Origin: Saururus chinensis
Lineage: Eukaryota; Streptophyta; Magnoliopsida; Piperales; Saururaceae
Assembly: GCA_035235625.1 (NCBI GenBank)
Contig: CP141143.1
Span: 34,395,178-34,459,177 of the forward strand
Reading direction: 5' to 3'
Length of the DNA: 64,000 nt
In this document: positions 24,099-37,804 of the stretch, piece by piece
Numbering within the stretch: position 1 is the stretch's first letter
Layout of the letters: each line of letters opens with the position of its first letter
Notes under the pieces: generated by a model
Told to the model about the DNA's origin: nothing
Databases searched by the model: none
What the model saw: only the letters and a program-made list of their open reading frames with translations
Translations under genes and position numbers: made by a program

Positions 24099-25195
24099 GT
24101 ATATCACTTAACAAATAATTACTGCTTGATTAAGTATTTAGGCTTATTTACATACAAATCATAAATGTTTGGAGTCATATAATACGCATTGTACTACTAA
24201 ATTTATTAGCTCAACGTGAACTACGGTCGTGGCTCAGCTAATAATGAGGTTTTGTTTAAGAAGGTGTCTATATACAGTCCAATAATCCCTTCAATACCCT
24301 AATAACCCCATAAACCCCTTTAATGAATATTTTCTTCATCCTAAACTAATAGCTCTATTTAGTAAAAAACTTGTTCCAATTTAATAGCTCCATTATGTTC
24401 AAATTTAAATATTTTGTATTTAAAAAAGAGTATTACAAATTTATTTTCCCTTCTTTTATAAATGGTAAAAATTACTATTATTTTAAATGTAACTATTAAT
24501 ATAAGATAAAGGGGGTATATGAATAAAGTGAGGTAGTAAGGGGATTATTGGGGTACACATAGGTACGTTCTTTGTTTAAGTCCTTCCTTGCTGCACTTAG
24601 GTGAATACACTACCCATCAAATTCCTTTGACTTGTTTTATGTTTTACCTAGTTTAAAGTCAGCAGTGTCAAAACATACAATAACCACAAAAATAATGGCT
24701 CAAAATAAGTTTATATATTTAGGAGTCACTTTTAGTATGCACCCAGAATATCGGGGAGGGCATCCATGCTCCGGGCATGTTGCCCACGGGCCTGCTTTTT
24801 ACTACAATGCATGTTGGATCTCTATTTGACAACTCACAATTTGCCCTCTTGTGTGCCAGCACACTATCTTTTTCATTCTTGATAACTTCAGGTTCTTTCA
24901 TGGTAATGAAACTGAGATGAATGTCAAATTAGCTTGACCTGTTTATGTTGTAAGTAGTATTGTCATAGCATCGTTCATAAACCCGAAAAATGTTATTGGT
25001 TCCAAATAATATTTAATTTATTAATTGATTGAGTCTCATTAATATGCACTGGGCGTACAACTGCTGGGGCACTTCTTATCTGAGTGGGTTTTCTACCTCC
25101 TATCACACTGACAACAAGACTTTTTTTCTATTGTATTTTCAATATTCAATAATTTGCATTTGCTCATCCTTCAACACAATCAAAATGAGTGACAG
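24099..25195 (+). other. Intron 3 of SDR gene A
   Basis: This non-coding intron is related, inverted, to the introns of the minus-strand relics. It carries a short insertion-like AT-rich block around 24270-24560 that I could not match elsewhere in the window. Confidence 0.55.
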
Positions 25196-25302
25196 GAGCT
25201 ATCAATCAACTGACGAAGAACTTGGCATGCGAGTGGGCCAAGGACAATATTCGGACTAACACTGTCGCACCATCGGCCACTTTTACGCCATTATTGGAAT
25301 CG

Positions 25303-26350
25303 GTAATTTTATTCTCCTACTCTTCTGATGTCAATTAGCTAGTATTGAAGCATATAGAATAATGGGATGGCAAGAAAGAAAAAAGACAATTTCGGGTTGG
25401 GCGATTGAACAACTTTGATAGGCGATTGATCAACTATGATAGACGATCGATCAATGGGTCAACATAAGCGATTGAACGGTACTCGCGTGGCTCTCTAATA
25501 TGAAGTTGAAAATATTGGTGATCAATAGGCCTTCATGCTAGCAATGGATTGCTACAACTGCAACTTGGTTTCTAATTCCGTTTTGGATGAGACTTTGAGT
25601 CTGAATAATTTTCTTTTAAGTCTCTTGCTTTCCTAGGAGTTTTTTTTTCATATTGCTTTAATTATTTAGAGATTTTATGGCTTATTTTCCTTATTTTTGA
25701 TTGGTTAGTCCTAAAGTATTTAGAGATTAGTTTCTTTTATTTATGATTATGTCATTATAAATACATTGAAGAAAAAGAAAACATTTCTTTCTCTTTTATG
25801 TTTTCCTCTATTTTCTCTAAATTTGTAAATGAAATTCGTGTGAGAGAAATGTTGTCTGCACCTGTAGCCGGATTTGTGGAATGATGTTTATCTGCATCAT
25901 CTTAATTCTTCTTGGCATTTCTCTAAAACTCAATTTTCACATCAAAAACTCCCCCACCTTTCTAAGTAGACTCCATGGTGACTAAAAATAAGCAAACGAC
26001 TTTCTAAAATTGCATGAAATGCAATTAGCTAAAATATTCTATACGATCTCCATAATTTTATTTGCATATTGATTTACTTTTTAGACAAATTAGATTAATT
26101 TGTGTATTTATTTTCTTATTTATTTCAAATAAATGGATATTTTTAAGCCTAATGTATTCAGAATTTTAATGCATGACTCGATTCTGATTAAGTTGAGACT
26201 AGCTAGGAATGGACTATCTCAAACGGATTTAGAGTTGAGTCCAAGTATAAATTTTTAAAGTATCGTTCCTTGGTATGGTAGATTAAATATATATTTGCTC
26301 AATCTTATATTCTCTTAGCCTTAAATTTTCTGTTCTGTGGGTTTGGATAG
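25303..26350 (+). other. Intron 4 of SDR gene A
   Basis: Relatives are at 28578-29513 and 53640-54645. It contains the phrase GATTGATCAAC and variants repeated several times near 25400-25480, and the empty site (TCTAAGTAGACTCC, about 25961) for the CACTA element that ends at 935. Confidence 0.6.
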
Positions 26351-26524
26351 ATCTTGGCAAGCAAGGAACTGGTAGATGCCTTGATCAAACAGACTCCTAT
26401 GAGGAGGTTTGCACAGGCAGAGGAGGTTTCATCTGTGGTGACATTCCTTTGTCTACCAGCTGCTTCCTACATCACAGGTCAAGTCATCACAGTTGATGGA
26501 GGGTTCACCGTTAATGGTGTGTAG

Positions 26525-27501
26525 AAAATTTTAGTGATTCATTGGATGACCGAGCAGCCAAATATCCTTTTCAGCTGATTGTGATAAGACATGGTTTTGT
26601 ATAAGTAAACCAACTGCAATTTTAGAAGTGAGAGATGCTTATTAAGGACTATTGTTTTAATCGGAAAGCAAGGCAGGCGTGAGGGTCTCCATACATGAGT
26701 AATTCAAAGAAAAATATTGCATTTTACAAGACTCTCAAATGAGAAAACATATAAAAAAGCATAGTAATAGAAGAAGAGATTGCAGCATAAGTTTTAACCT
26801 CATTCTCAAGATAGCTACTTAAATTCTAGCATTTCTCATGCCAAATGTCTGATACAAAGGTGCAAAATCTTTATTAATCGGTGAGTAACGTCCTTTTTCC
26901 TTGAGAACAATTTGGGTATAATCCTAAGGAACGCACTATGGACTACTAAAATGGACTAGATGAAATAGGGAATGACAGATCCAATAGGAGAACCCACAAG
27001 AAAAGAAGAGTCTTTGCATCTTATTTATACACTTGAAAGCCTTTAGATTGAGTTAGGTCCAAACGTGTCAAATAATAAAAATAAAACAATTCCCAATAAA
27101 TAAAGAAATGTGGGACGTCTTTAGTTTTGGGGTGGTCCTCATATCCGACGCCTCTAACTCAAAACTCAATTTTCGCCCAATTGCTTCCAAATTGTCACTT
27201 CAAAGGAATTTCCTATTAAATGTGTATGAGTGTGGTAGGCAGGGAAGGTTGTATTAATTGCTACGTTTGCGCATCAACCTATATGTACGCATATTGGTTG
27301 TTATCAATGAAATACATAGTGGATGAACTTGATACACATAAAATATTGATATGTTCAATATGAGCAGGCCATATTTTATTGACGTGGTTACCTTTTGACA
27401 TTGGCGTACTTGTGAGCTTGGAAAAATAACATGTAGTTTTTAGCATTAGGTCCTTTGACTAAGCATCAATTATTGAGTGGCTCCTTCTTACTAATTCATT
27501 A
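26525..27501 (+). other. 3' flank of SDR gene A, shared module sequence
   Basis: The sequence is similar to 1489-1903 joined to 7680-8470. This makes it the uninterrupted version of the flank that in copy 0 is split by the MULE relic and the LTR insertion. No gene was seen. Confidence 0.55.
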
Positions 27502-27759
27502 TTAAGTGACTCTTATAACTTCATTTGAGACTTTATTCGATGACAATATAATTATATGTTTGCCACCACCAATTATGAAAGCCTTCTTAGCCATAAATGG
27601 ACTTATTAAGCTCCATATCCTTGGCTCTAAATTTTGTCGATCCATATAAATTTTTTCATCTAGATCAGCATTCGAGAATGTTGTTTTAACATCCCTTTGA
27701 ATAAGTTCCAAATCCAATGTGGGACAATGACTAGAATAATATGAATTGATGCATGTCAT
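27502..27759 (-). pseudogene. Ty1/copia reverse transcriptase relic (module 1 flank)
   Basis: The minus frame reads LDLELIQRDVKTTFSNADLDEKIYM, close to the copia RT block DVKTAFLNG...EEIYM. The 85-codon frame has no recognisable RT catalytic YVDD or other blocks. It is the best preserved of four copies at equivalent module positions. Confidence 0.6.
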
Positions 27760-27916
27760 TCTTATGGGCTGTTTGGGTGTAGAATTTTAGTAAAATTTTA
27801 TCAAATCTGCCCTAATTTTAACTGGAATTATCAAATGGGTACAGAAGGTGGGCAGAATTTCAATTCCGCCCAAAAGTGGAATTAATTCTACCTAAAAGTG
27901 GAATTAGTATAGATAC

Positions 27917-28095
27917 CTTTGGTAGCTGAGCCACTGAGTCTGCCAATGGAGACAATGCCGCCAACTCAGGATACAAATACAGTATGTCCATTACAAGAGG
28001 CTTTGACGTGAGGGTGGCCGAGCTGGAACTTGTGGAAGGCGAAGTCCTCCATTGTATTTTCCTCTCTAGAGTTGTATACGCCCGACATTGTTCAT
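27917..28095 (-). pseudogene. SDR exon 3 relic, minus strand (module 2)
   Basis: The minus strand matches the module 1 relic: donor AAAG|GT at 27917, then SIGRLSGSATK- and SSSATL-type shifted readings, and MNNVG-like start at 28095. The acceptor CAG before the exon has become CGA, and there are indels (179 bases). It joins directly to the copia-containing flank at about 27905, so intron 3 and exon 4 of this relic are deleted. Confidence 0.65.
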
Positions 28096-28920
<825 letters not shown>

Positions 28921-29513
28921 GAAGAAGAAGAAAATATTTCTTTCTTTTCTATTTTTCCTTTATTTTATGTGAATTTGTCATTAAAATTCATGCGAGAGAA
29001 AGATTATCTATGCCTATAGCTGGATTTGTCAAATAATATTCATCTCATAAATCCAGCCCTGCATCATCTTCTCTCTCCTTGGCATTTTTCTAAAATACTA
29101 TTTTCACATCAAAAACTCCCCTAGCTTTCATAGTAGACTCCATGGTGACTCAAAATAAACAAATGATCTTCTAAAATTTCATGAAACTCAATTAGCTAAA
29201 ATATTCTATACTATCTCCATATATTTATTTGTGAATTGATTTACTTTTTAGACATATTTGATTAATTTGTGTATTTATTGGCTTATTTATTTCAAGTAAA
29301 ATTGATATTTTTAAGACTAATATATTCAGAGTTTTAATGCATGACTCGATTCTGATTTAGTTGAGACTAGGAGTGGACTATCTCAAATGGTTTTAGGGTT
29401 GAGTCCGAGTATAAAATTTTAAAGTATTATTCCTTGGTATGGTAGATTAAATATATATTTGCTAAACCTTATATTCTCTTAGCTTCCCATTTTTGTTCTT
29501 TGTGTTTGGATAG

Positions 29514-29687
29514 GTCTTGATAAGCAAGGAACTGGGAGATGCCTTGATCACACAGACTCCTTTGAGGAGGTTTGCAGAGGCAAAGGAGGTTTTATCTGTG
29601 GTGACATTCCCTTGTCTACCAGCTGCTTCGTACATCACAGGTCAAGTCATCATAGTTGATGGAGGGTTCACCGCCGGTGGTGTGTAG
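29514..29687 (+). pseudogene. SDR exon 5 only, module 2
   Basis: The exon is 174 bases and open, ending in GGTGTGTAG, with acceptor TTGGATAG intact. It reads [16 protein letters not shown]...[19 protein letters not shown]. Exons 1-4 are absent, since intron 4 is joined to the intergenic region near 28570, so it is a remnant despite its open frame. Changes such as FPCLPA for FLCLPA fit relaxed constraint. Confidence 0.75.
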
Positions 29688-31439
29688 AAAATTATGATTA
29701 TCCTTTTCAGCTGATTGTGCTAGGACATGGTTTCGTATAAGTGAACCAACTGGAATTTTAGAAGTGAGAGATATTATTTAAGGACTATTGTTTTAATCAG
29801 AAAACAAGGCAGCGTTAGGGTCTCCATACATGAGTAATTCTAAGAAAAATATTGCTTTGTGCAAGAGACTCTCAAATGAGGAAATATATAAAAAAGCACA
29901 GTGATAGAAGAAGAGGTTGCAACGCAAGTTTCGACCACATTCTCAACACGCCTAATTAAATTCTAGAATTTCTCTCACGCCAAATGTCTTGTACAAAGGT
30001 GCAAGATCTTTAATAATCGATGAGTAACATCTTTCTTCCTTGAGAATAATTTGGATATAATACTATGGAACGCATGTAGTAGTACTAAAACAGACTAGAT
30101 GAAATAGGGAATGATAGATCCAATAGGAGAACCCACAAGTAAAAAAGTGTATTGCATCTTATTTATACACTTGAAAGCCTTTAGATTGCGATAGATTCAA
30201 GGTCTCATAGGCCAATGTTTTTAGGAAATTTTTTCATACCAGTGTGATATATTAAGTACAAATAATAACAAAAAAACAATTCCCAATAAGTAAAGCAATG
30301 TGGGAGGTCTTTAGTTTTGGGGTGGTCCTCATATCTGATGCCTCTAACTCAAAACTCCTCAATTTTTGCCCAATTGCTTACAAATTATTTCTTCTATAGA
30401 ATTTGCTATTAAATGTGTATGAGTGTGGTAGGCATGGAAGGTCGTATTGATTGCTATGTGTGCATATTGGCCTATATGTATGCATATTGGTTATTACTGA
30501 TAAAATGCATAGGGGATGAACTTGATACACATAAAATATCGATACCTTCAATATGAACCAGCCATATTTTATTGATGTGGTCATTACCTTTTGACATTGG
30601 CGTACTTCTGAGGATGGAAAAAATAACATGTAATTTTTAGCATTGGGTCCTTTGACTAAGCATCAATTATTAAGTGGCACCTTCTCACTAATTCATTAAT
30701 AAGTGGCTCTTATAACTTCATTTGAAAATTTATTCAAAAACAATATGATTACGTGTTTGCCACCACCAATTATGAAAAGTTTCCTAGGCCATAAATGCAC
30801 TAATTAAGCTCAAGATCCTTGGCTCAAAATTTGGTTGATCCATTTAAATTTTTTCATCTAGATTAGCATTCAAGAATATTGGTTTAACATCCATTTGAAT
30901 AAGTTCGAAATCTAATGTGGAACAATGGCTAGAATAATATGAATTGATACATGTCATTCTTAAGGGCTACTTGGGTGTAGAATTTTGGTAAGATTTTGTC
31001 AATTCCGCCCTAATTCTAGCTGGAATTATCATAATCCTGGTTAGGTGTAGAGGGTGGTAAGGATTAACAAATTTGCCCGAAAGTTGGCATTAATTCTGCT
31101 AGAAATTTGATTCTAGGAAATTTCTATCCGAAATTAGCCGGAGTCCACGAATCACCTCGTGAGGTGATTCCATTTATTCTGGTTTCGAGCCTCCCATTTT
31201 AAAATTAAAAATTCTCATATTGATTCGAACTATATATATGTGTATGTGTGTACATAAATATATATATATATATAGACATACTATTTATTGAATTTGTGAA
31301 TGCTATTGAGGCATTGGTGAGCCCAAATGGTATCACCAAAAACTCATAATGTTTGTATCTTTTTCATAAGGCAGTTTTGGATATATCATCTTCTTTGATT
31401 CTCAATTCATTATTTTTGAATTTAAGGACAATCCTTGAC
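29688..31439. other. 3' flank of module 2, with copia relic and AT repeats
   Basis: Sequence is shared with 26525-27900 and 7680-8990. A copia RT relic is present on the minus strand near 30830-30960 (weaker than at 27502). A GTATGTGTGTACATA / (AT)n stretch lies near 31232-31272. The similarity ends about 31340, where unrelated gypsy sequence begins. Confidence 0.5.
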
Positions 31440-32430
31440 AATACTTTTGCTAGTAGTTAATCAAATAAATTGGCCATGCAAGGTAGAGGATACATGTTCT
31501 TAATGATAACTTGGTTGATTATTATATAATTAATAAACAATCTTTTAGACCCATCTTTATTCTTAAAAACAAAGAAGCAGTGCTCCCAAGGGGAAACACT
31601 TGGTCAGATAAACCCTTTTTATAACAACTCTTCAAGTTGGGTCTTAAGCTCTTTCATTAACTCTACCAGTAAGGAGCCTTAGAAATAGGTAGTGCTCTTG
31701 GAACTAAGTCCATGGTGAAATCCACTTCCCTCCTTAGTATACAAGGTAATTACCTTGTAAAGATATCCCGAAACTCTCTCACTACCAATATCTCTTCCAA
31801 CATGCCCTTCTCCTTCGTCATCTCTACTATACTAGCCAAGAAAGCAAAATATGCTTTTCCAATCAAACTTTGAGCATTAATTGATAAAATAAAAAAAGTG
31901 TTTCTCATCAAATCATCCCTTGAATTCTCAATTTCAAAATTATTGGTAGACATAATTCTATTCTTCTCAACTTACACTCCACCATGGCATTGTAAGTAGA
32001 AAACCAGTCCATTCCCAAAATGGTATCATAATCAACCATATCTAAGATGAGTTGATCAGCGCACAAATTCTTTCCACTCAATTCAAAAATCACATTCTTT
32101 AAACTTTCATCCACTAGTATCAGTTTTCCTAGTGGATAGTAAATAGAAAAAGACACATTTAGCTTACTTTTAGGATGCTTAACATCATCCACACACACTT
32201 TAGAAACAAATGAATGCAACGCACCAGCTAATACAATAGTTTAGCTAACCGGTTAAAGAAGGGAATGGTACCTTCAAATACCACATTATCCCTTGCATCT
32301 TCAACCTACAAAGCAAACACCTACACTCTCGTCCTCTTTATACCATCCTCATTCGAGTTCCTGTGTGTTCCCGAGTTCCTTGGGGGCATGGTCAAGCAAT
32401 GTGTCTTAGTTGCTTACAAGTGTAGCATAA
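31440..32430 (-). pseudogene. Ty3/gypsy retrotransposon relic: gag zinc knuckle, protease, start of RT
   Basis: On the minus strand, 32427-32386 gives CYTCKQLRHIA-PC, a CX2CX4HX4C zinc knuckle with one stop inside it. Next, 32219-31908 reads HSFVSK...PLGKLILVD...YDTILGMDWFSTYNA, the retropepsin-like domain of plant gypsy elements. Then come LASIVEMTKEK and EEILVVREFRDIF, and from about 31750 down a degraded RT start (EVDFTMDLVPRA-PISKAPY, ending near a KDG-like site about 31545). Stops and frameshifts are spread throughout. No integrase or matching LTR pair was found next to it. Confidence 0.8.
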
Positions 32431-33070
32431 CTCAATCTCACCATAATAGGTTGCTTAGAAATATTTTTTTAATGAAAAGACAAATCCCAACATGCTCAAC
32501 GTACATGTGTGGTATGCGTGGGTAGGATGTGCAGGCGCCACGTGTGTTGCACCATGCAAAATGGCTGTGCCACCATTTTTTAGTGGCCCGGTGCTGCCAT
32601 TTGAGCTATATAAAGGGCTTTTAGGGTTTTTTAAAGATCAGACTTCATTTTCTCTGTATCTGGTCATTTTAAGTGTGATTTAGACTATTCTAAAGGCGTA
32701 CTTGACTAAATTGAGCATACTCTTCACAGTGGAAGGGTCCCTTCTTTGAGTTGGGCACTCTAAAGAGAGAAAATAGCTCCGGGAAAGAGAGGCTTTGTCT
32801 ATTACCAATGAGCACAGAAAGTAAGAAGCATCTCCATGTAAGGGGAGGTTCAATCCACAAACTATGGTTTCAAAAGGTAAGAAGCATCTCCAGGTTAGGG
32901 GAGGCTCTTTCCGACACCTGCAAGCATGCAAAGAGTGATAGACCCTAGGAATGCATAGTGTTTGTCTATAGCCTTCAGGTGCAATGTGTCAACCTTGGCA
33001 CCTACCAAACTGAGACAAACTTGGTCCAATGGAAGATCGGTGTGTGCGGTGCGACAAAGTAATGTTCGAT
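32431..33070 (+). mobile_element. LTR fragment (promoter and leader part) of a gypsy-like family
   Basis: A TATA-like box GAGCTATATAAAGGG at about 32608 is followed by TTGAGTTGGGCACTCTAAAGAGAG and several degenerate repeats of the form AAGAAGCATCTCCAGGTTAGGGGAGGC. The same organisation occurs at 42480-42740 and 58500-59000 in the solo LTR. Its borders are not defined. Confidence 0.5.
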
Positions 33071-33952
33071 GTGGAAGAGTTAACCCCTAAATCGGTTAAT
33101 TCATAATTAAGTATTAGTTCACGCAATACCCACATATTTAGTCCACTTAGCCCTCTCATGGCTTAAGTAATAGTCTAAGCTCATATATGCTAATATGAGT
33201 CTAAGCCGATCCCGATAAGTAGAGTATATGAAACATAACTAAATATACATAAAACTCAAGTATAATAAGCAATGTAAATGATCATAGAGCACAAGTTCTC
33301 TAAAGAGGCCCTCCTATGCCAAATCATCAACCACCGGTTCCTCATAAAGTGAATCCTGACCACCTGTATGTCATGTCATACAACTCCAAAACAAAAGAAA
33401 AATGCTTTGGTGACATTGAAAAGCAACGTTAAAAAGCTACTTCATCATCTTAAAACCATTGATGAGTGGGACCCATAAAAATAGATCCCACTCATCAACG
33501 GTTTTAAAAAGATGAAGTTGCCTTTTGACGTTGATTTCTCAACGTCGTAATAGCATTACTCAAAACAAAAATATGAGAAAGAGGGGTGAACAACAACTCA
33601 ACAAAGTTATTAAATTATGGAAGAAAATCCAAAAGACATAACAAGTAAATCACATAAGGTTTATCACATTATCACACCCATTCATCATGGGACATCCATA
33701 TAACCTATGCATTTATATCATGACTAACCCTTCATAAGCATCTACTCATGATAACATTATTATATCACCTACATACTATATTGTATGGCATATAATAATA
33801 TCACATCATTCAATTCACTTGCATCACATGTTGTCACCCATTGCATCTCATCATAAATGTTCTATGCCTCCTGTGCTTAATGGGTTCAACATAACATCAC
33901 ATTTATCATACACCACATGTATAACATAATCACGTCCTACTTGAGTGCCTTT
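33071..33952. other. Retrotransposon-like AT-rich sequence left of a CACTA element
   Basis: There are many TCAT/CATCAC words typical of plant LTR DNA and no coding signal. A short inverted repeat at about 33452-33505 (TTGATGAGTGGGACCC and its complement GGATCCCACTCATCAA) forms a possible hairpin, flanked by CTTCATCATCTT/AAGATGAAG arms. A weaker copy of the same words is at about 21836-21870. Confidence 0.4.
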
Positions 33953-34734
33953 CACTACAACAAAAAGTACTATTAGCGATGCACACTAAACGCCACTAAT
34001 AACTATTAGCGATGTATAATAGTCCACTAAATGTCGAAAAAAATGTCGTCGCTATTGTGTATTTGCAACATATAAACAAAAAAGTCGTTAATACTCGTTA
34101 GCGACATATATATAAACGTCGATAATAATTGATTATTAGCATCGCTAATAAATTATTTTAATTTTTTAAAATGGTTATTCTATTAGCAACGCATAAATTA
34201 TATTTTAAAAAGAATAACAAAATTTAACAAATAAAATGTAATATTTATAATATACTGAAAGTTTAATCTATTCTTAACACTAGTTTTTATTGAAAATTTA
34301 ATATTTATTTATTGTATATACAAACAATAAATATTAAATAAAATATATTATATTTATGAAGTTTATTATAATTTTTTAATATTTATTTATTAAATAAAAA
34401 TAATTAATAAAGCTTATTAGAAATGGTATTTGCGACGCTTATTAATAAGTGTCGCAAATAGCATTCATAATAGCAACACTTAATTACAAGCGTTGCGAAT
34501 AGATTTATTAATTAATTTTATTTAATAAATAACAAAAAAATAAAAAAAATAAAAAAAAACTTCCTAAATATAATATATATTTTATTCAATATTCACTATT
34601 TGTATATATAATAAATAAATATTAATTTTTAATAAAAAGTAGTGTTAATAATAGATTAAATATTTACTATTTAGATATAATATATTTTAATTCTTATATT
34701 TTATTATTAATTTTAAAATATAATTTATAATAAA

Positions 34735-37152
34735 AGAGAGAGTGAAGAGAGATAAGAGACGGATCGAAGAGAGAGGAGAGAGTGTCTAAAGAGAGGGGGT
34801 GGTGAGAGAGTGGGGAGAGATGGAAAGGGAAGAGTGAGATGGAGAGAGGGGGTGAGGAGAGAGAGAGGGTAGAAAGAGGGGGGAGAGAGAGGAAAAGAGA
34901 GAGGATGAAGGAGAGAGATAGGAGAGAGGGAGGAGAGAGGGAGAGGAGAGGGAGAGGAGAGAGGGAGAGGAGAGAGAGGGGTGAGAGAGAGAGTGGGAGG
35001 AGAGAGAGTGAGAGGAGAGAGGAGAGGAGAGAGAGAGGAGAGGGGGGAAAGAGAGGAAAAGAGAGAGGATGAAGGAGAGAGAGAGAGGAGAGAGGGAGGA
35101 GAGAGGGAGAGGAGAGGGAGAGGAGAGAGGGGGAGGAGAGAGGGAGAGGAGAGGGAGAGTGGGAGGAGAGAGAGTGAGAGGAGAGAGGAGAGGAGAGAGA
35201 GGAGAGGGGGGAGAGGAGAGACGGAGAGAGGAGAGGGAGATTAATTATTTTTTAATTTTTTATAAATTATTATATTTTAAAAATAAAAAATAAAAATAAA
35301 TATTATTAGCGACATATATATGTATACATCACTAATATGATAGTTATTAGTGATGTATAGTAATATATGTTGCTAATACCTGTACTATTAGCTACGTATA
35401 GTCCTATACGTCAGTAATAGTATTTATTTTTTTAATTTTTTATTTTTAAAATTAAAATTTTAAAAATAAAAAATTATAAAAAAATCGAAATTAGAGGAGT
35501 GAGATAAGAGAGGAGAGGGAGGGAGAGAGGAGAGGGAGGGAGAGAGGAGAGGGAAAGAGAGGAGAGAGAAGAGGGAGAGAAGAGGAGAGAGAGAGTAGAG
35601 AGATGGGAGAGGGAGATTAATTAATTTTTATTTTTTTAAGATTATTTTATAAATTATTATATTTTAAAAATAAAAATTAAAAAATAAAATAAATACTATT
35701 AGCGACGTATAAGAATATACGTAGATAATAGTATAGGTAGTAGAGACATAAATTATTATACATAGCTAATAGTATTTATTTTATTTTATTTACTTACTTT
35801 TAAAATTAATTTTTAAAAATAAAAAATTATAAACTATTGAAATTAGAGGAGAGAGAGGAGAGGGAGAGTAGAGTGAGGAGAGGGAGAGAGGAGATAGAGG
35901 AGAGGGAGAGAGAGAGAGGAGAGAGGAGAGGGAGAGAGGGAGAGAGAGAGGAGAGAGAGGAGAGGGAGAGAGAGGAGATGGAGGAGAGGAGAGGAGAGAG
36001 AGAGAGAGAGAGGAGAGGAAAAGGAGAGAGAGAGAGAGAGGGGAGGGGAAGATAAAATAATTTGTTATTTTTTAAGATTGTTTTATAAATTATTATATTT
36101 TAAAAATAAAAAATAAAAAAATATTATTATTATACATCGCTAATACCTACACTATTGGCGATGTACATATCTATACATCGCAAACTGTATATATTTCATT
36201 TTAGTTTTTTATTTTTAAAATTAATTTTTAAAAATAAAAAAAATTAAAATTAGCGGAGAGAGAGGAGAGGGAGCGGAGAGAGGAGAGGAGAGGGAGAGAG
36301 AGAGGAGATAGAGGAGAGAGGAGAGGGAGAGGGAGAGAGAGTAGAGAGAGGAGAGAGAGAGGAGAGAGGAGAGAGGAGAGGGAGAGAGAGGAGATAGAGG
36401 AGAGAGGAGAGGGAGAGAGAGGAGAGGAAAGGGAGAAAGAGAGAGGTGAGGGAGAAGAGAGAGAGGGGAGAGGGAGATTAATTAATTTTTAAATTTTTAA
36501 GATTTTTTTATAAACTATTATATTTTAAAAATAAAATAAATACTATTAGCTACGTGTAGGAATATTCATCGCCAATACCTATACTATTATCAATGTATAT
36601 ATCCATATGTCGCTAATAGTATTTATTTTATTTTATTTTTTTTTATTTTAAAAAATAAAAAACTGAAATTAAAGGAGAGAGAGGAGATAGAGAGAAGAAA
36701 TGGTAGTGAGAGAAAGGAGAGAGGGGATAGAGAGAAGAGATGGTAGCGAGAGAAAGGAGAGAGAGAGGGGATAGAGAGAGAGAAGAGAGGGTAGAGAGAG
36801 AAAGTAGAGAGAGAGGAGAGAGAGGGGGATAGAGGGAAGAGAGAGTAGAGAGAGAAGGGAGAGAGAAAGGGGAGAGAGAGGGTGAGGAGATAGATAGGGT
36901 GAGGAGAGAGAGTGAGGGTAGAGAGAGAGAGTGGGAAGAGAGAGAGGGTGAGGAGAGAGAGAAAGAGGATAGAGAGGGTGAGAGAGAGAATCAGGAGAGA
37001 GAGGGTGAGGGTAGAGAGAGAGGGTGAGAAGAGAGGAGAGAGATGTAGAGAGAGAGACAATGAGGAGAGATAGACAAGAGAGAGAAGGTAGAGAGAGAGA
37101 ATGGAGAGAGGGGGTAGAGAGAGGAGAGAGAGTGTAGAGAAAGAGAGGGAGG
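34735..37152. repeat. Units of purine (GA) tract plus motif pair inside CACTA element 3
   Basis: At least five GA-rich blocks (34735-35245, 35490-35620, 35845-36050, 36250-36475, 36668-37152) alternate with a connector. The connector carries TTATTATATTTTAAAAATAAA, a pair of TTAGCGACGTATA-like motifs in inverted orientation, and AAATTAGAGGAGAGAG. Each unit is about 250-500 bases. Arg/Glu-rich frames on plus and Ser/Leu frames on minus are low-complexity artefacts. Confidence 0.85.
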
Positions 37153-37357
37153 GGAAAAAGTAAAAGAAAAAAATATTAGCGACACACTAAATTGAGCATC
37201 GCAAATAGAAAAATAATTGGCGACCCTTCGTAATAATGTTAGCGACACCCAGAACTGAGCATCGCAAATAGTATATTTTCTTTTAAACAATTCATACATT
37301 AGCAACAGTTGAATGATAGCGTCGCTAATATCACTGCATTAGTGATGCTAACTTTTT

Positions 37358-37804
37358 ATGGTCGCTAATGTATTTACTATTTGCTACGCTTGGTTAGGAG
37401 CATGGCAAATGGGAACTTTTTGCAACTCTTTGATGAGTATCGCTAAACATATCACGTGGGCGGTAATTCAGCGGGAAACTTTGCACTTGGGTAAATTTCC
37501 GCCTGTACCTTTATATGCCAACACCTCTGGCCGCTGTCCTAACTATGAAACCCAAGCGTCTTCTCTCCTGTCCTCCTCCGCTTCCACCTTCTTCACCTTC
37601 CTTCGTCCCTTCTCCTTCAATGGTGTGGATAGGAAAGGCAGCATCTTTGGGTCCGAGGATGACGATCTATCCAGCATCTCCGACGAGCTGGACCAGTCAC
37701 CTGTGCCGGACACAACATTGTCAAAAGAGGAGGGCATGAAGGGAGATATGTTCGAACAGAGAGACGAGGAGCTCCGTTCGAAAGATGGGGCGGATGATGA
37801 CTAG
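37358..37804 (+). CDS. Unrecognised open frame in the GC-rich interior of CACTA element 3
   Basis: This frame of 148 codons starts in subterminal repeat sequence, so the annotated start is not meaningful. The later part (about 37500-37804) is GC-richer than its surroundings and reads like real protein: FFTFLRPFSFNGVDRKGS, then an acidic run EDDDLSSISDELDQSPVPD, ending SKDGADDD. I do not recognise the family. It is plausibly a captured exon or gene 5' end, but there is no evidence of expression. Confidence 0.35.
   Translation: MVANVFTICYAWLGAWQMGTFCNSLMSIAKHITWAVIQRETLHLGKFPPVPLYANTSGRCPNYETQASSLLSSSASTFFTFLRPFSFNGVDRKGSIFGSEDDDLSSISDELDQSPVPDTTLSKEEGMKGDMFEQRDEELRSKDGADDD

Larger units (their letters stand above)
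22846..26524 (+). pseudogene. SDR (tropinone-reductase-like) gene A, five exons, one nonsense codon
   Basis: The exons are 22846-22919, 23405-23612, 23876-24098, 25196-25302 and 26351-26524. All introns are GT-AG, and the exons total 786 bases (261 codons plus stop) with frame kept throughout. Codon 8 is TGA where gene B has TGG (Trp). Everything else looks intact: VTGGTKGIG cofactor motif (exon 1), NNVGT (start of exon 3), TNFES, SSVAG and YAAAK catalytic motifs (exon 3), CEWAKDNIR (exon 4), SYITGQVI and VDGGF (exon 5). Such enzymes reduce small carbonyl compounds with NADPH in the cytosol; the substrate cannot be predicted. Ser-to-Tyr spacing is 15 rather than the classical 13. There is no in-frame Met between the stop and the cofactor motif. 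It is probably a young pseudogene, unless the stop is an assembly error. Confidence 0.88.

Noticed and set aside
34839..36055. Arg/Glu-rich open frames on the plus strand
   Set aside because: They are translations of GA microsatellite-like tracts that recur in every unit of the transposon.
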